Below are positions 34,891-43,398 of a stretch of 64,000 bases of DNA, one piece after another (the stretch's first letter is position 1; every line of letters starts with the position of its first letter). The position numbers and the translations under genes are program-made. The DNA lies in the NCBI RefSeq assembly GCF_002902945.1, contig NZ_CP026101.1, positions 1,736,001-1,800,000 on the forward strand. The letters run 5' to 3'. The DNA comes from Paraburkholderia caribensis. GTDB taxonomy: Bacteria > Pseudomonadota > Gammaproteobacteria > Burkholderiales > Burkholderiaceae. The notes below the pieces were generated by a model. It did not search any database. It was not told where the DNA came from and saw only the letters and a list, made by a program, of their open reading frames with translations.

Positions 34891-36975
34891 TCAGCTATTG
34901 AAGCCGCGCCCCTGCGCCGCCCGCTCGACGATGCCCGCAGCAATCTGCCAGGCGTCGCCGTTCGGTTGGGCCGCATAACGGCGGATCGCGCGCTCGACGT
35001 TGTAGAAGCCGACGGTATCCGCATACAGCATCGGGCCGCCGCGCCAGAGCGGAAAGCCGTAGCCCGTCAGATAGACCATGTCGATATCCGACGGCTTCGA
35101 CGCGATGCCCTCGTCGAGAATCTTCGCGCCCTCGTTGACGAGCGCGAACACCAGACGCTCGACGATCTCGTCGTCGGAGAGCTTGCGCCGTTCGACGCCG
35201 AGTTCCTTCGAATACGCGACGATCATCTCGTCGATCTGCTTCGACGGATACGCATTGCGGTCGCCCGCCTTGTAGTCGTACCAGCCGCCGCCCGTTTTTT
35301 GCCCGAAGCGCCCCGTCTCGCACAGGCGATCGGCGATCTTCGAGTAATGCATGTCCGGGTGCTCCTGATAACGCCGCTTGCGGATTGCCCAGCCGATATC
35401 GTTACCCGCGAGATCGCTCATGCGGAACGGGCCCATCGCGAAGCCGAATTTTTCAATGGCCTTGTCGACCTGCGCGGGCAGCGCGCCTTCTTCGAGCATG
35501 AAGAGCGCCTGGCGGATGTACTGCTCGATCATCCGGTTGCCGATGAAGCCATCGCAGACGCCCGACACCACGGCCGTCTTCTTGATCTTTTTCGCGAGCT
35601 TCATCACGGTGGCGAGCACGTCTTTCGCCGTGTCCTTGCCGCGCACCACTTCGAGCAGCTTCATCACGTTGGCCGGACTGAAGAAGTGCATGCCGACCAC
35701 ATCTTGCGGGCGCTTCGTGAAAGCGGCGATCCTGTTCAGGTCGAGCGTCGACGTGTTCGACGCGAGGATCGCACCCGGCTTCGCGACTTCGTCGAGGCGC
35801 TTGAATACCTGCTCCTTCACGCCGAGTTCTTCAAACACGGCTTCGATGATGAGATCGGCGTCCTTGAGGTCGTCGTACGAGAGCGTCGGCGTGATCAGCG
35901 CGATGCGCTGCTCGAGCGCGTCTATCGTCAGCTTGCCTTTCTTGACGGTCGCCTCGTAGTTCTTGCGGATCGTAGCCAGACCGCGATCGAGCGCGTCCTG
36001 CTTCGTTTCGAGCAGCATGACGGGCAAGCCCGCGTTGATGAAGTTCATCGCGATGCCGCCGCCCATCGTGCCCGCGCCGATCACCGCCACCTTCTTGATG
36101 TCGCGTACGGGCGTGTCGGACGGCACATCGGGAATCTTGCTCGCCGCGCGCTCGCCGAAGAAGGCATGGCGCAGCGCACGGCTTTCGGGCGTCTGTACGA
36201 GCGCGAGGAAGCACTCGCGCTCCACCTTCATGCCTTGCTCGAAGCCCTTGAGCACGCCCGCCTCGACGGCGTCGATGCACTTGTGCGGCGCCGGATACTG
36301 CTTCGCGACGGCCGCGACGCTGTTGCGCGCGAACTGGATGAAGCCCGCGGCGTTCGGATGCTCGATCTTGCGGTCGCGAATCTTCGGATGCGGACCGCTT
36401 TGCGCGCCGACCTTGCGCGCGAACGCCAGCGCGCCTTCCATCAGATCGCCTTCGATCAGCGCATCGAAAATCGGCGTGCCCGCGAGCTTCTCGGACATCA
36501 CGGGCGTGCCCGACACGATCATGTTGAGCGCGGCTTCCAGTCCGAGCGCGCGCGGCAGACGCTGCGTGCCGCCCGCGCCGGGCAGGATGCCGAGCTTCAC
36601 TTCGGGCAGCGCGATCTGCGCGCCGGGCGCCGCCACGCGATAGTGCGCGCCGAGCGCGAGTTCCAGTCCGCCGCCCATCGCGACGCTGTGGATCGCCGCG
36701 ACGACGGGCTTCGCGCTGCCTTCGACAGCCTTGATGACTGTCATTAGCGTCGGTTCCTGGAGCGCTTTCGGCGTGTTGAATTCGGTGATGTCGGCGCCGC
36801 CCGAGAAGGCCTTGCCCGCGCCCGTCAGCACGATCGCCTTGATGGCGGGATCGGCCTGCGCGCGCTCGACGCCTTCGACGATGCCCTTGCGCGTCGACAG
36901 GCCGAGGCCGTTGACGGGGGGATTATTCAGCGTGATGACGGCGACGCCGTCGTGTGTCGTGTAGTCCACTGCCAT
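34891..36975 (-). CDS. Bifunctional enoyl-CoA hydratase / 3-hydroxyacyl-CoA dehydrogenase (FadB/FadJ-like)
   Basis: Carries out the second and third steps of beta-oxidation. The 694 residues comprise an N-terminal crotonase domain (oxyanion loop GAGKAFSGGADITEF, MGGGLELALG, catalytic Glu in PEVKLGILPGAGGTQRLPR). It is followed by a 3-hydroxyacyl-CoA dehydrogenase with NAD motif VIGAGTMGGGIAMN, the catalytic His in GMHFFSPANVMKLLE and two C-terminal helical domains (GFIGNRM, LTGYGFPLWRGGPM). GGAGG precedes ATG 36975; upstream in-frame coding is out of family. Part of the acyl-CoA ligase, FadB-like and thiolase set. Confidence 0.94.
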   Translation of the reverse strand: MAVDYTTHDGVAVITLNNPPVNGLGLSTRKGIVEGVERAQADPAIKAIVLTGAGKAFSGGADITEFNTPKALQEPTLMTVIKAVEGSAKPVVAAIHSVAMGGGLELALGAHYRVAAPGAQIALPEVKLGILPGAGGTQRLPRALGLEAALNMIVSGTPVMSEKLAGTPIFDALIEGDLMEGALAFARKVGAQSGPHPKIRDRKIEHPNAAGFIQFARNSVAAVAKQYPAPHKCIDAVEAGVLKGFEQGMKVERECFLALVQTPESRALRHAFFGERAASKIPDVPSDTPVRDIKKVAVIGAGTMGGGIAMNFINAGLPVMLLETKQDALDRGLATIRKNYEATVKKGKLTIDALEQRIALITPTLSYDDLKDADLIIEAVFEELGVKEQVFKRLDEVAKPGAILASNTSTLDLNRIAAFTKRPQDVVGMHFFSPANVMKLLEVVRGKDTAKDVLATVMKLAKKIKKTAVVSGVCDGFIGNRMIEQYIRQALFMLEEGALPAQVDKAIEKFGFAMGPFRMSDLAGNDIGWAIRKRRYQEHPDMHYSKIADRLCETGRFGQKTGGGWYDYKAGDRNAYPSKQIDEMIVAYSKELGVERRKLSDDEIVERLVFALVNEGAKILDEGIASKPSDIDMVYLTGYGFPLWRGGPMLYADTVGFYNVERAIRRYAAQPNGDAWQIAAGIVERAAQGRGFNS

Positions 36976-37145
36976 CTGCCTGCCTCCATGCGATGCGGAC
37001 GCGCCTGACAGGCGCAGTCCGGATGGGAACACCCGAACCATTGTCCGCTGTTTCGCCGTTCGTTTGCGATAGCAGGCAGAATACACAAAAAAGCACGATC
37101 GTTCAAATTCAAATGATGCGTGCGGCGATGGCGTAAACCCGAGGT

Positions 37146-38849
37146 CTACGACAGATCGGTTTTCACGTGCCGTAGGGCGTGCCCTTCTTTCTCGTCGAAC
37201 GGGCAGTTCTCGATGTCGAGCGCCGACGGCAGCACGTGGTCGCGGAAGCGCTCGCGCAGCTTGAGCTTTTGCAATTTGCCCGTTGCCGTATGCGGCAGTT
37301 CGTCGACGAATACGACGTCGTCGGGAATCCACCATTTCGCGACTTTGCCTTCGTAGAACGCCAGCATGTCGTCGCGCGTCAGGTCGGCGTCCGGACGTTT
37401 CACGACGACCAGCAGCGGCCGCTCTGTCCACTTAGGATGCGAGCACGCGATGCACGCCGCTTCCGCGACGGCGGGATGCGCAATCGCGACGTTCTCGACG
37501 TCGATCGAACTGATCCACTCGCCGCCCGACTTGATCACGTCCTTGCTGCGGTCGGTGATGTTCAGGAAGCTGTCCTTGTCGATCGTCGCCACGTCGCCCG
37601 TCGGAAACCAGCCGTCGACGAGCGGCGACGCATCGCTGCGGAAGTACCGGTCAATCACCCACGGCCCCCGCACGTGCAGATCGCCGAACGCGACGCCGTC
37701 CCACGGCAGGTCGCGCCCGTCGTCGCCGACGATCTTCATATCGACGCCGTACATCACGTGGCCCTGCTTTTCGCGCAGCTTGCGCTGCTCGTCGGGCGAG
37801 CGCTGCGACTGCTCCCATGTGAGCTTCGCAAGCGTGCCGAGCGGCGACATCTCCGTCATGCCCCACGCGTGAATCACCTCGACGCCATAGACTTCCTGGA
37901 ACATCTTGAGCATCGCAGGCGGACATGCGGAACCGCCGATCACCGTGCGCTGCAGCGTCGAAAACTTCACGCCGGCTTCGCGCAAGTGGTTCAGCAAGCC
38001 GAGCCACACGGTCGGCACGCCCGCCGAATACGTGACGCGCTCCGCCTCCATCAACTCATACAGCGACTTGCCGTCGAGATCCTTGCCCGGAAACACCAGC
38101 TTCGCACCCGTCAGCGGCGCGGCGTGCGGAATGCCCCATGCGTTCACATGGAACATCGGCACGACGGGCAGCACGGAATCTCGTGCGGACAGGCCCATCG
38201 CATCGGGCAGCGACGCGCCGAACGCATGCAGCACGGTCGAGCGATGCGAGTACAGCGCGCCCTTCGGATTACCCGTCGTCCCCGATGTGTAGCAAAGGTT
38301 GGATGCGCAACGTTCGTCGAGTTCCGGCCAGTCGAATGCGCCGTCGTGCTGCGCGAGCAGCGCTTCATAGCTCGACGCGGCCGTCGACATGCGCGGCATG
38401 TGCGCTTCGTCCGTCATCGCGATCCAGCCGCGCACGTTTGGACACTGCGGCGCAAGCACATCGACGAGCGCGGCGAACGTGATGTCGAACAGCACGTAGC
38501 GGTCGTCGGCGTGATTGACGATATAGGCGATCTGATCGGGAAAGAGGCGCGGATTGATCGTGTGGCACACGGCGCCGAAGCCCGTCGTGCCGTAGTAGGT
38601 TTCCAGATGCCGGTAGCCGTTCCAGGCGAGCGTGCCGATCCGGTCGCCCGCTTCGACGCCGAGCGCCATCAGCGCCTGCGCGAGCTGCTTCGCGCGCCGC
38701 TCGCAATCGCGGTACGTGTAGCGATGCACGTCGCCTTCGATGCGCTTCGATACGATCTCGGTCGTGCCGAAGTGGCGTGACGCATGGGCCAGCAGCGAGG
38801 AAACCGTCAGCGGCACGTCCATCATCTGTCCATAGAGCGGCGTCGTCAT
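37146..38849 (-). CDS. Acyl-CoA synthetase (medium/long-chain fatty-acid-CoA ligase family)
   Basis: ATP-dependent ligase of 567 residues activating a carboxylic acid to its CoA ester. AMP-binding P-loop is YTSGTTGNPKGALYSHRS. Other core motifs are HAWGMTEMSPLG, GWFPTGDVATID and the C-terminal catalytic lysine in PHTATGKLQKLKLRE. It is closest in style to the DmdB/medium-chain group. It lies 170 bases upstream of the FadB-like gene, where an AT-rich stretch near 37080-37100 could hold a separate promoter. Chain-length preference cannot be read from sequence. Confidence 0.92.
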   Translation of the reverse strand: MTTPLYGQMMDVPLTVSSLLAHASRHFGTTEIVSKRIEGDVHRYTYRDCERRAKQLAQALMALGVEAGDRIGTLAWNGYRHLETYYGTTGFGAVCHTINPRLFPDQIAYIVNHADDRYVLFDITFAALVDVLAPQCPNVRGWIAMTDEAHMPRMSTAASSYEALLAQHDGAFDWPELDERCASNLCYTSGTTGNPKGALYSHRSTVLHAFGASLPDAMGLSARDSVLPVVPMFHVNAWGIPHAAPLTGAKLVFPGKDLDGKSLYELMEAERVTYSAGVPTVWLGLLNHLREAGVKFSTLQRTVIGGSACPPAMLKMFQEVYGVEVIHAWGMTEMSPLGTLAKLTWEQSQRSPDEQRKLREKQGHVMYGVDMKIVGDDGRDLPWDGVAFGDLHVRGPWVIDRYFRSDASPLVDGWFPTGDVATIDKDSFLNITDRSKDVIKSGGEWISSIDVENVAIAHPAVAEAACIACSHPKWTERPLLVVVKRPDADLTRDDMLAFYEGKVAKWWIPDDVVFVDELPHTATGKLQKLKLRERFRDHVLPSALDIENCPFDEKEGHALRHVKTDLS

Positions 38850-38994
38850 ACGCGGGTGTCTCCCAGAGGTGTGATGTTGTGTTGTCTCGCGTTGTTATTC
38901 GACATCGATCGCGCTTTGCCATGCGCTTCGGATGCGCGCGCTGCAGCGCGGCAGGCGCGGAATTACAATATCGGTTAATAAAGAGGCGCTCAAT

Positions 38995-40551
38995 ATGTCG
39001 TTTTCCCCATGCAATGCAGGGTTATCGGGTTCCATGTCGACGGCCGCAGGCGCCATCGACAACCAGCGCGAAGGCAGCTTCGCCGCGCTCGGGAACGTCT
39101 TTCTGACACGTCTGCCAGCGGCGCCGTTGCCGGCGCCGTATGTCGTCGGCTTCGCGCCAGATGTCGCGGCGATGCTCGGCTTCGATGCGTCGCTGGCGAG
39201 CGCGCCGGGTTTCGCCGAGTTTTTTTCGGGCAATACCACGCGTGACTGGCCGGCGGCCTCGTTGCCGTATGCGTCGGTCTATTCGGGACATCAGTTCGGC
39301 GTGTGGGCGGGCCAACTGGGTGACGGACGCGCGCTGACGCTCGGCGAAGTCGAGCACGGCGGCAAACGCTTCGAGCTTCAGCTGAAAGGCGCCGGGCGCA
39401 CACCTTATTCACGCATGGGCGACGGACGCGCGGTGCTGCGCTCGTCGATCCGCGAATATCTGTGCTCGGAGGCGATGCATCACCTCGGCATTCCGACCAC
39501 GCGCGCGCTCTGCGTGACAGGCTCCGATCAGCCCGTGCGCCGCGAAGAAATGGAAACGGCCGCCGTCGTCACGCGCGTGTCGCCAAGCTTCGTGCGCTTC
39601 GGGCACTTCGAGCATTTCTACGCGAACGATCGTGTCGATGCGCTGCGCGCGCTGGCCGATCATGTGATCGACCGCTTTTACCCGGCATGCCGCGGCGCCG
39701 ATGACCCCTACCTCGCCTTGCTGAACGAAGCCGTGCTGTCGACGGCCGATCTGATCGCGCAATGGCAGGCGGTCGGTTTTTGTCACGGCGTGATGAACAC
39801 GGACAACATGTCGATTCTCGGCCTGACGATCGACTACGGTCCATTCGGCTTCATGGATGGCTTCGACGCGAACCACATCTGCAATCACTCGGACTCGCAA
39901 GGGCGTTACGCGTACCGGATGCAGCCGCAGATCGCGTACTGGAACCTGTTCTGTCTCGCGCAAGGTTTGCTGCCCCTGTTCGGCGAACGTTACGACGATG
40001 CGCAGCGCAGCGAGCGCGCGGTGCAGGATGCGCAGCGCGTGCTCGAAGGCTTCAAGCCGCGCTTTGCGCCCGCGCTCGAAGCGCGCATGCGCGCCAAACT
40101 GGGCCTCGAAACGCAACGCGAAGGCGACGACGTGCTCGCGAACCAGCTGTTCGAGATCATGCACGCGAACCGCGCGGACTTTACGCTGACGTTCCGCAAT
40201 CTGTCGAAACTGTCGAAGCACGACGCGAGCGGCGATACGAGCGTGCGCGACCTGTTTCTCGATCGCGCCGCGTTCGACGCCTGGGCGACCGGCTATCGCG
40301 CGCGGCTGTCGCACGAAACCCGCGACGACGCCGCGCGCGCCGAAGCGATGAACCGCGTGAATCCGAAATACGTGCTGCGCAATCACCTGGCCGAGGCCGC
40401 GATCCGCAAGGCGAAAGAAAAGGATTTCTCCGAGGTCGAGCGCCTCGCCACCGTGCTGCGCCGTCCGTTCGACGAGCAACCCGACCATGAAGCCTATGCG
40501 GGACTGCCGCCCGACTGGGCGTCGTCGCTGGAAGTGAGCTGTTCGTCGTGA
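38995..40551 (+). CDS. selO: Protein adenylyltransferase SelO
   Basis: Pseudokinase that transfers AMP to proteins, used in redox-stress responses (YdiU/SelO/UPF0061). The 518 residues contain the ELQLKGAGRTPYSRMGDGRA nucleotide site, SSIREYLCSEAMHHLGIPT and the active-site MNTDNMSILGLTIDYGPFGF. AGAGG precedes ATG 38995. The C-terminus ends in SCSS. Bacterial SelO commonly ends in Cys residues capable of disulphide control; the cysteine here is three residues from the end. Single gene, divergent from the acyl-CoA ligase. Confidence 0.94.
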   Translation: MSFSPCNAGLSGSMSTAAGAIDNQREGSFAALGNVFLTRLPAAPLPAPYVVGFAPDVAAMLGFDASLASAPGFAEFFSGNTTRDWPAASLPYASVYSGHQFGVWAGQLGDGRALTLGEVEHGGKRFELQLKGAGRTPYSRMGDGRAVLRSSIREYLCSEAMHHLGIPTTRALCVTGSDQPVRREEMETAAVVTRVSPSFVRFGHFEHFYANDRVDALRALADHVIDRFYPACRGADDPYLALLNEAVLSTADLIAQWQAVGFCHGVMNTDNMSILGLTIDYGPFGFMDGFDANHICNHSDSQGRYAYRMQPQIAYWNLFCLAQGLLPLFGERYDDAQRSERAVQDAQRVLEGFKPRFAPALEARMRAKLGLETQREGDDVLANQLFEIMHANRADFTLTFRNLSKLSKHDASGDTSVRDLFLDRAAFDAWATGYRARLSHETRDDAARAEAMNRVNPKYVLRNHLAEAAIRKAKEKDFSEVERLATVLRRPFDEQPDHEAYAGLPPDWASSLEVSCSS

Positions 40552-40785
40552 GCCGGCAGCCTTTCGCGCGTGTCCGCGCCGACAGGCTTCCACGACCGCA
40601 CCAAGCCGGCTGCGCTACAATTCGAGCCCAGATAGCGTCGCGTGCGGTCTGATCGTCATGTCGGCGTGGCCAGCGCTTTTCGGACGGTTCCGACTGGCTC
40701 TCGCCGCCATTGCGCCGATCTCATCCGAACCCTCGCAGACGGCGCGCACGATGCGCCCAACACTCTCCGGATTCCCAACCCGACA

Positions 40786-41316
40786 ATGAAATTCCTGTTC
40801 GATCTGTTCCCGATCATCCTGTTCTTCGTCGCGTACAAGGTGTGGGGCATTTTCACGGCGACGGCTGTCGCGATCGCCGCCACGCTGGTGCAGATTGCGT
40901 GGGTCGCGTTCCGGCACCGCAAGGTCGACCCGATGCTGTGGGTGAGCCTCGGCGTCGTCACCGTGTTCGGCGGCGCGACGCTCGTGCTGCACAACGACAC
41001 CTTCATCAAATGGAAGCCGACCGTGCTGTACTGGGCATTTTCGGTGGCGCTGGTGGTGTCCGCGCTGGCGTTCAACAAGAATCTGATCGAAGCGATGATG
41101 GGCAAGCAGATCCAGTTGCCGCATCGCATCTGGGGCCAGTTGAACTACGTGTGGGCGATCTTTTTCGTGCTGCTCGGCATTCTGAATCTGTTCGTCGCGT
41201 TCAATTTTTCGACCGATGCGTGGGTCAACTTCAAGCTGTTCGGCGCGACGGGGTGCCTCGTCGTGTTTATCGTCGGGCAGAGTTTGTGGCTGTCGAAGTA
41301 TATGAAGGAAGAGTGA
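40786..41316 (+). CDS. yciB: Inner-membrane septation protein A (YciB family)
   Basis: A 176-residue inner-membrane protein with about five helices (starting FLFDLFPIILFFVAYKVWG), including the conserved TLVQIAWVAFRHRKVD and KPTVLYWAFS. The ending is WLSKYMKEE. YciB/IspA-type proteins contribute to envelope integrity and septation. It is the first of three closely spaced genes with bolA and a parvulin gene; yciB and bolA are 1 base apart. Confidence 0.93.
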   Translation: MKFLFDLFPIILFFVAYKVWGIFTATAVAIAATLVQIAWVAFRHRKVDPMLWVSLGVVTVFGGATLVLHNDTFIKWKPTVLYWAFSVALVVSALAFNKNLIEAMMGKQIQLPHRIWGQLNYVWAIFFVLLGILNLFVAFNFSTDAWVNFKLFGATGCLVVFIVGQSLWLSKYMKEE

Positions 41317-41317
41317 C

Positions 41318-41632
41318 ATGAGCGACGACGTTTTCCTGCAGGCCAGTCCTGCCGAGCGCATCGCGCTGATCGAAGCGCGCATTACATCGGCGCTCGCGCC
41401 TGTCGACTCGATCACCGTGCGCGACGACAGTGCGCTGCATGCGGGTCATGCGGGCGCGTCGGCGGGCGGTCACTATGCGGTGACGATCGTGGCTGCCGCC
41501 TTTGCCGGCAAGGCTCGCGTGGCGCGGCACCGCATGGTGTATGATGCGCTGGCCGATGCCATGCAGCGCGGCATTCACGCTCTCGCCATCACGGCTTATA
41601 CGCCAGAAGAATTCAATTTGCTGTCCCGTTAG
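41318..41632 (+). CDS. BolA family protein
   Basis: A 104-residue BolA-type protein, partner of monothiol glutaredoxins in Fe-S trafficking and cell-morphology regulation. It has the class II KH-like fold with VRDDSALHAGHAGASAGGHYAVTIVA and the RHRMVYDALADAMQRGIHALAI helix. It lies 1 base after yciB and 10 bases before the parvulin gene, a common betaproteobacterial order, implying one transcript. Confidence 0.93.
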   Translation: MSDDVFLQASPAERIALIEARITSALAPVDSITVRDDSALHAGHAGASAGGHYAVTIVAAAFAGKARVARHRMVYDALADAMQRGIHALAITAYTPEEFNLLSR

Positions 41633-41642
41633 GAAACTTCCG

Positions 41643-42422
41643 ATGACCTTGAAAAACACCCGCTACTGGGTCTTGCTGGCTGCATGTGCGGCCGCTCCTG
41701 CATTTGCACAGAACATCGCCGTGGTGAACGGCACGCCGATTCCGAAGTCGCGCGCCGATGCGCTGGTCGCGCAACTCGTGCAGCAGGGTCAACAGGATTC
41801 GCCGAAGCTGCAACAGGCCGTTCGTGAAGAACTGGTGAACCGCGAGATCCTGATGCAGGAAGCGATCCGCGAAGGCATTCCGTCGAAGCCCGACGTCAAG
41901 GCGCAGGTGGCGGTTGCGCAGCAGACGGTGGTGTTGCGTGCGTTGATCGAAAACTTCGTGAAGCAGAACCAGCCGACGGATGCCGAAGTGAAGGCGAAGT
42001 ACGACGAACTGGTCAAGCAGATTGGCGGCAAGGAGTATCACCTGCATCACATCCTCGTCGACAACGAGCAGCAGGCGAAGGATCTGATCGCGAAGATCAA
42101 GGCTGGCGCGAGCTTCGAAGATCTTGCGAAGCAGTTCTCGAAGGACCCGGGATCGGGCAAGAATGGTGGTGACCTGGACTGGTCGGATCCTAAGGCTTAT
42201 GTGCCTGAGTTTGCCGCTGCTGCGGAGAAGCTGCAGAAAGGACAGATGACGGATGCGCCGGTGCATACGCAGTTTGGCTGGCATATCATTCGCGTCGATG
42301 ATGTGCGGCAGACGCCGCCGCCGCCGTTCGAGCAGGTGAAGGCTCAAATTGCGCAGCAGATGCAGCAGGAGAAACTGCAGGCGTTTGAGGAGGACCTTCG
42401 GTCCAAGGCTAAAGTGCAGTAA
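41643..42422 (+). CDS. Exported parvulin-type peptidyl-prolyl isomerase
   Basis: A 259-residue periplasmic foldase. The signal peptide (WVLLAACAAAPAFA) is followed by a SurA/PrsA-like N-terminal helical region. The parvulin domain lies at about residues 130-225, with YHLHHILVD, KQFSKDPGSGKNGGDLDW and the FGWHIIRVDD terminal strand. A Gln-rich helix closes the protein. AGGAAAC lies upstream of ATG 41643. It assists folding of secreted proteins; clients are not inferable. Followed by a strong terminator. Confidence 0.94.
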   Translation: MTLKNTRYWVLLAACAAAPAFAQNIAVVNGTPIPKSRADALVAQLVQQGQQDSPKLQQAVREELVNREILMQEAIREGIPSKPDVKAQVAVAQQTVVLRALIENFVKQNQPTDAEVKAKYDELVKQIGGKEYHLHHILVDNEQQAKDLIAKIKAGASFEDLAKQFSKDPGSGKNGGDLDWSDPKAYVPEFAAAAEKLQKGQMTDAPVHTQFGWHIIRVDDVRQTPPPPFEQVKAQIAQQMQQEKLQAFEEDLRSKAKVQ

Positions 42423-42451
42423 AGGTTTTTTGCGTGCGTCCGCACGGGAGG

Positions 42452-42480
42452 GCCGCCTTTGGGCGGCTTTTTGTTTTTTT
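42452..42480 (+). terminator. Terminator of the yciB-bolA-parvulin operon
   Basis: GCCGCC / GGCGGC 6-bp stem, 4-base loop, followed by TTTTTGTTTTTTT. Confidence 0.85.
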
Positions 42481-42554
42481 GGGTTTTGGTGTGTGTGTTT
42501 TGTTTGCGCGGGCATCCGTGGGTTGGGGTTATCGCTTCATGGCCGCGGCAGGTT

Positions 42555-43374
42555 TGGTTGGCTTGAGTTTGCGCTGGGTTCCGCGATTTTGTTTTGCCCG
42601 CTTCAAGCGTTGCTGTTCGGTGTTTTAAGGTTTGCGCTGGCATCCGCGTTACGTTAGCTCGCTTCAAGCGTCGCCCCTGTGCGGGGCGGCACCTACTTTT
42701 CTTTGCCGCCGCAAAGAAAAGTAGGCAAAAGAAAGCGGCTCACACCGCCAGCGCTTGACGTTTGCCCACGGGCCCCCAACGTCCCCACGCTTCACTCGGC
42801 AACGCCCTGGCTGGTGCCCGTTGCCAACGCTTCAAACAGGCGCCTCACCCGCTTCAGACACCCGTACAAGGGTTGGCGGCAGCGAATCGTATGTGCCGCC
42901 CAGGTGGCAAACTGTGTGTAGGTTGTCGCGTCGTATAGGGTAGCGCTCTTACAGGGTGGAACGCATGTGCTATCGGTCCGGAGTGAGGCGTGCGAGGCAC
43001 TACGGCCTACACACAGTTTGCCACCTGGGCGGCGGTGGACTGCATGGCGCGGCGTGCTGAAATGCGGGTGCGTGAAGCGGGTGAGGCGCACCGCAAGAGC
43101 GCTGGCAACTAACGTGGGTCACGTGGTTGCCGTGTGAAGCGTAAGAACCTTTGGGGGCCCTCAGGCAAGTATTAGGGCTGGCGGTGTGAGCCGCTTTCTT
43201 TTGCCTACTTTTCTTTGCGGCGGCAAAGAAAAGTAGGTGCCGCCCCGCACAGGGGCGACGCCTGAAGCGAGCTAACGTAACGCGGATGCCAGCGCAAACC
43301 TTAAAACACCGAACAGCAACGCTTGAAGCGGGCAAAACAAAATCGCGGAACGCGGCGCAAACTCAAGCCAACCA
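42555..43374. repeat. 820-bp nested inverted repeat (palindromic element), no gene
   Basis: Outer arms 42555-42751 and 43178-43374 are each 197 bases and are inverted copies with only about four mismatches. Inside are a 28-base perfect inverted pair (42895-42922 / 43006-43033) and a 16-base pair (42841-42856 / 43073-43088). Each outer arm holds its own hairpins: a 15-bp stem at 42692-42725 and at 43204-43237, plus a CGCCCC/GGGGCG hairpin. No ORF with a ribosome site lies inside. It resembles a mobile or REP-like palindrome or MITE; no transposase is present. Confidence 0.85.
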
Positions 43375-43398
43375 ACCCCGCCCGCCCAGAGCAAAACC

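Noticed and set aside
32866..36747. Open frame of almost 1300 codons on the plus strand
   Set aside because: It is antisense to the thiolase, nicotinamidase and FadB-like genes, which all have full family motifs. The mirror frame stays open because of the GC-rich third codon positions; its sequence is Arg/His/Ala-rich and matches no family.
42692..42725. Hairpin in the repeat taken as a terminator
   Set aside because: It is a perfect symmetric stem in both copies and lacks a T-run; it is part of the repeat element, and the real terminator lies at 42452.
42555..43374. CRISPR array
   Set aside because: The repeats are inverted arms and hairpins, not short direct repeats with regular unique spacers; no cas genes are near.
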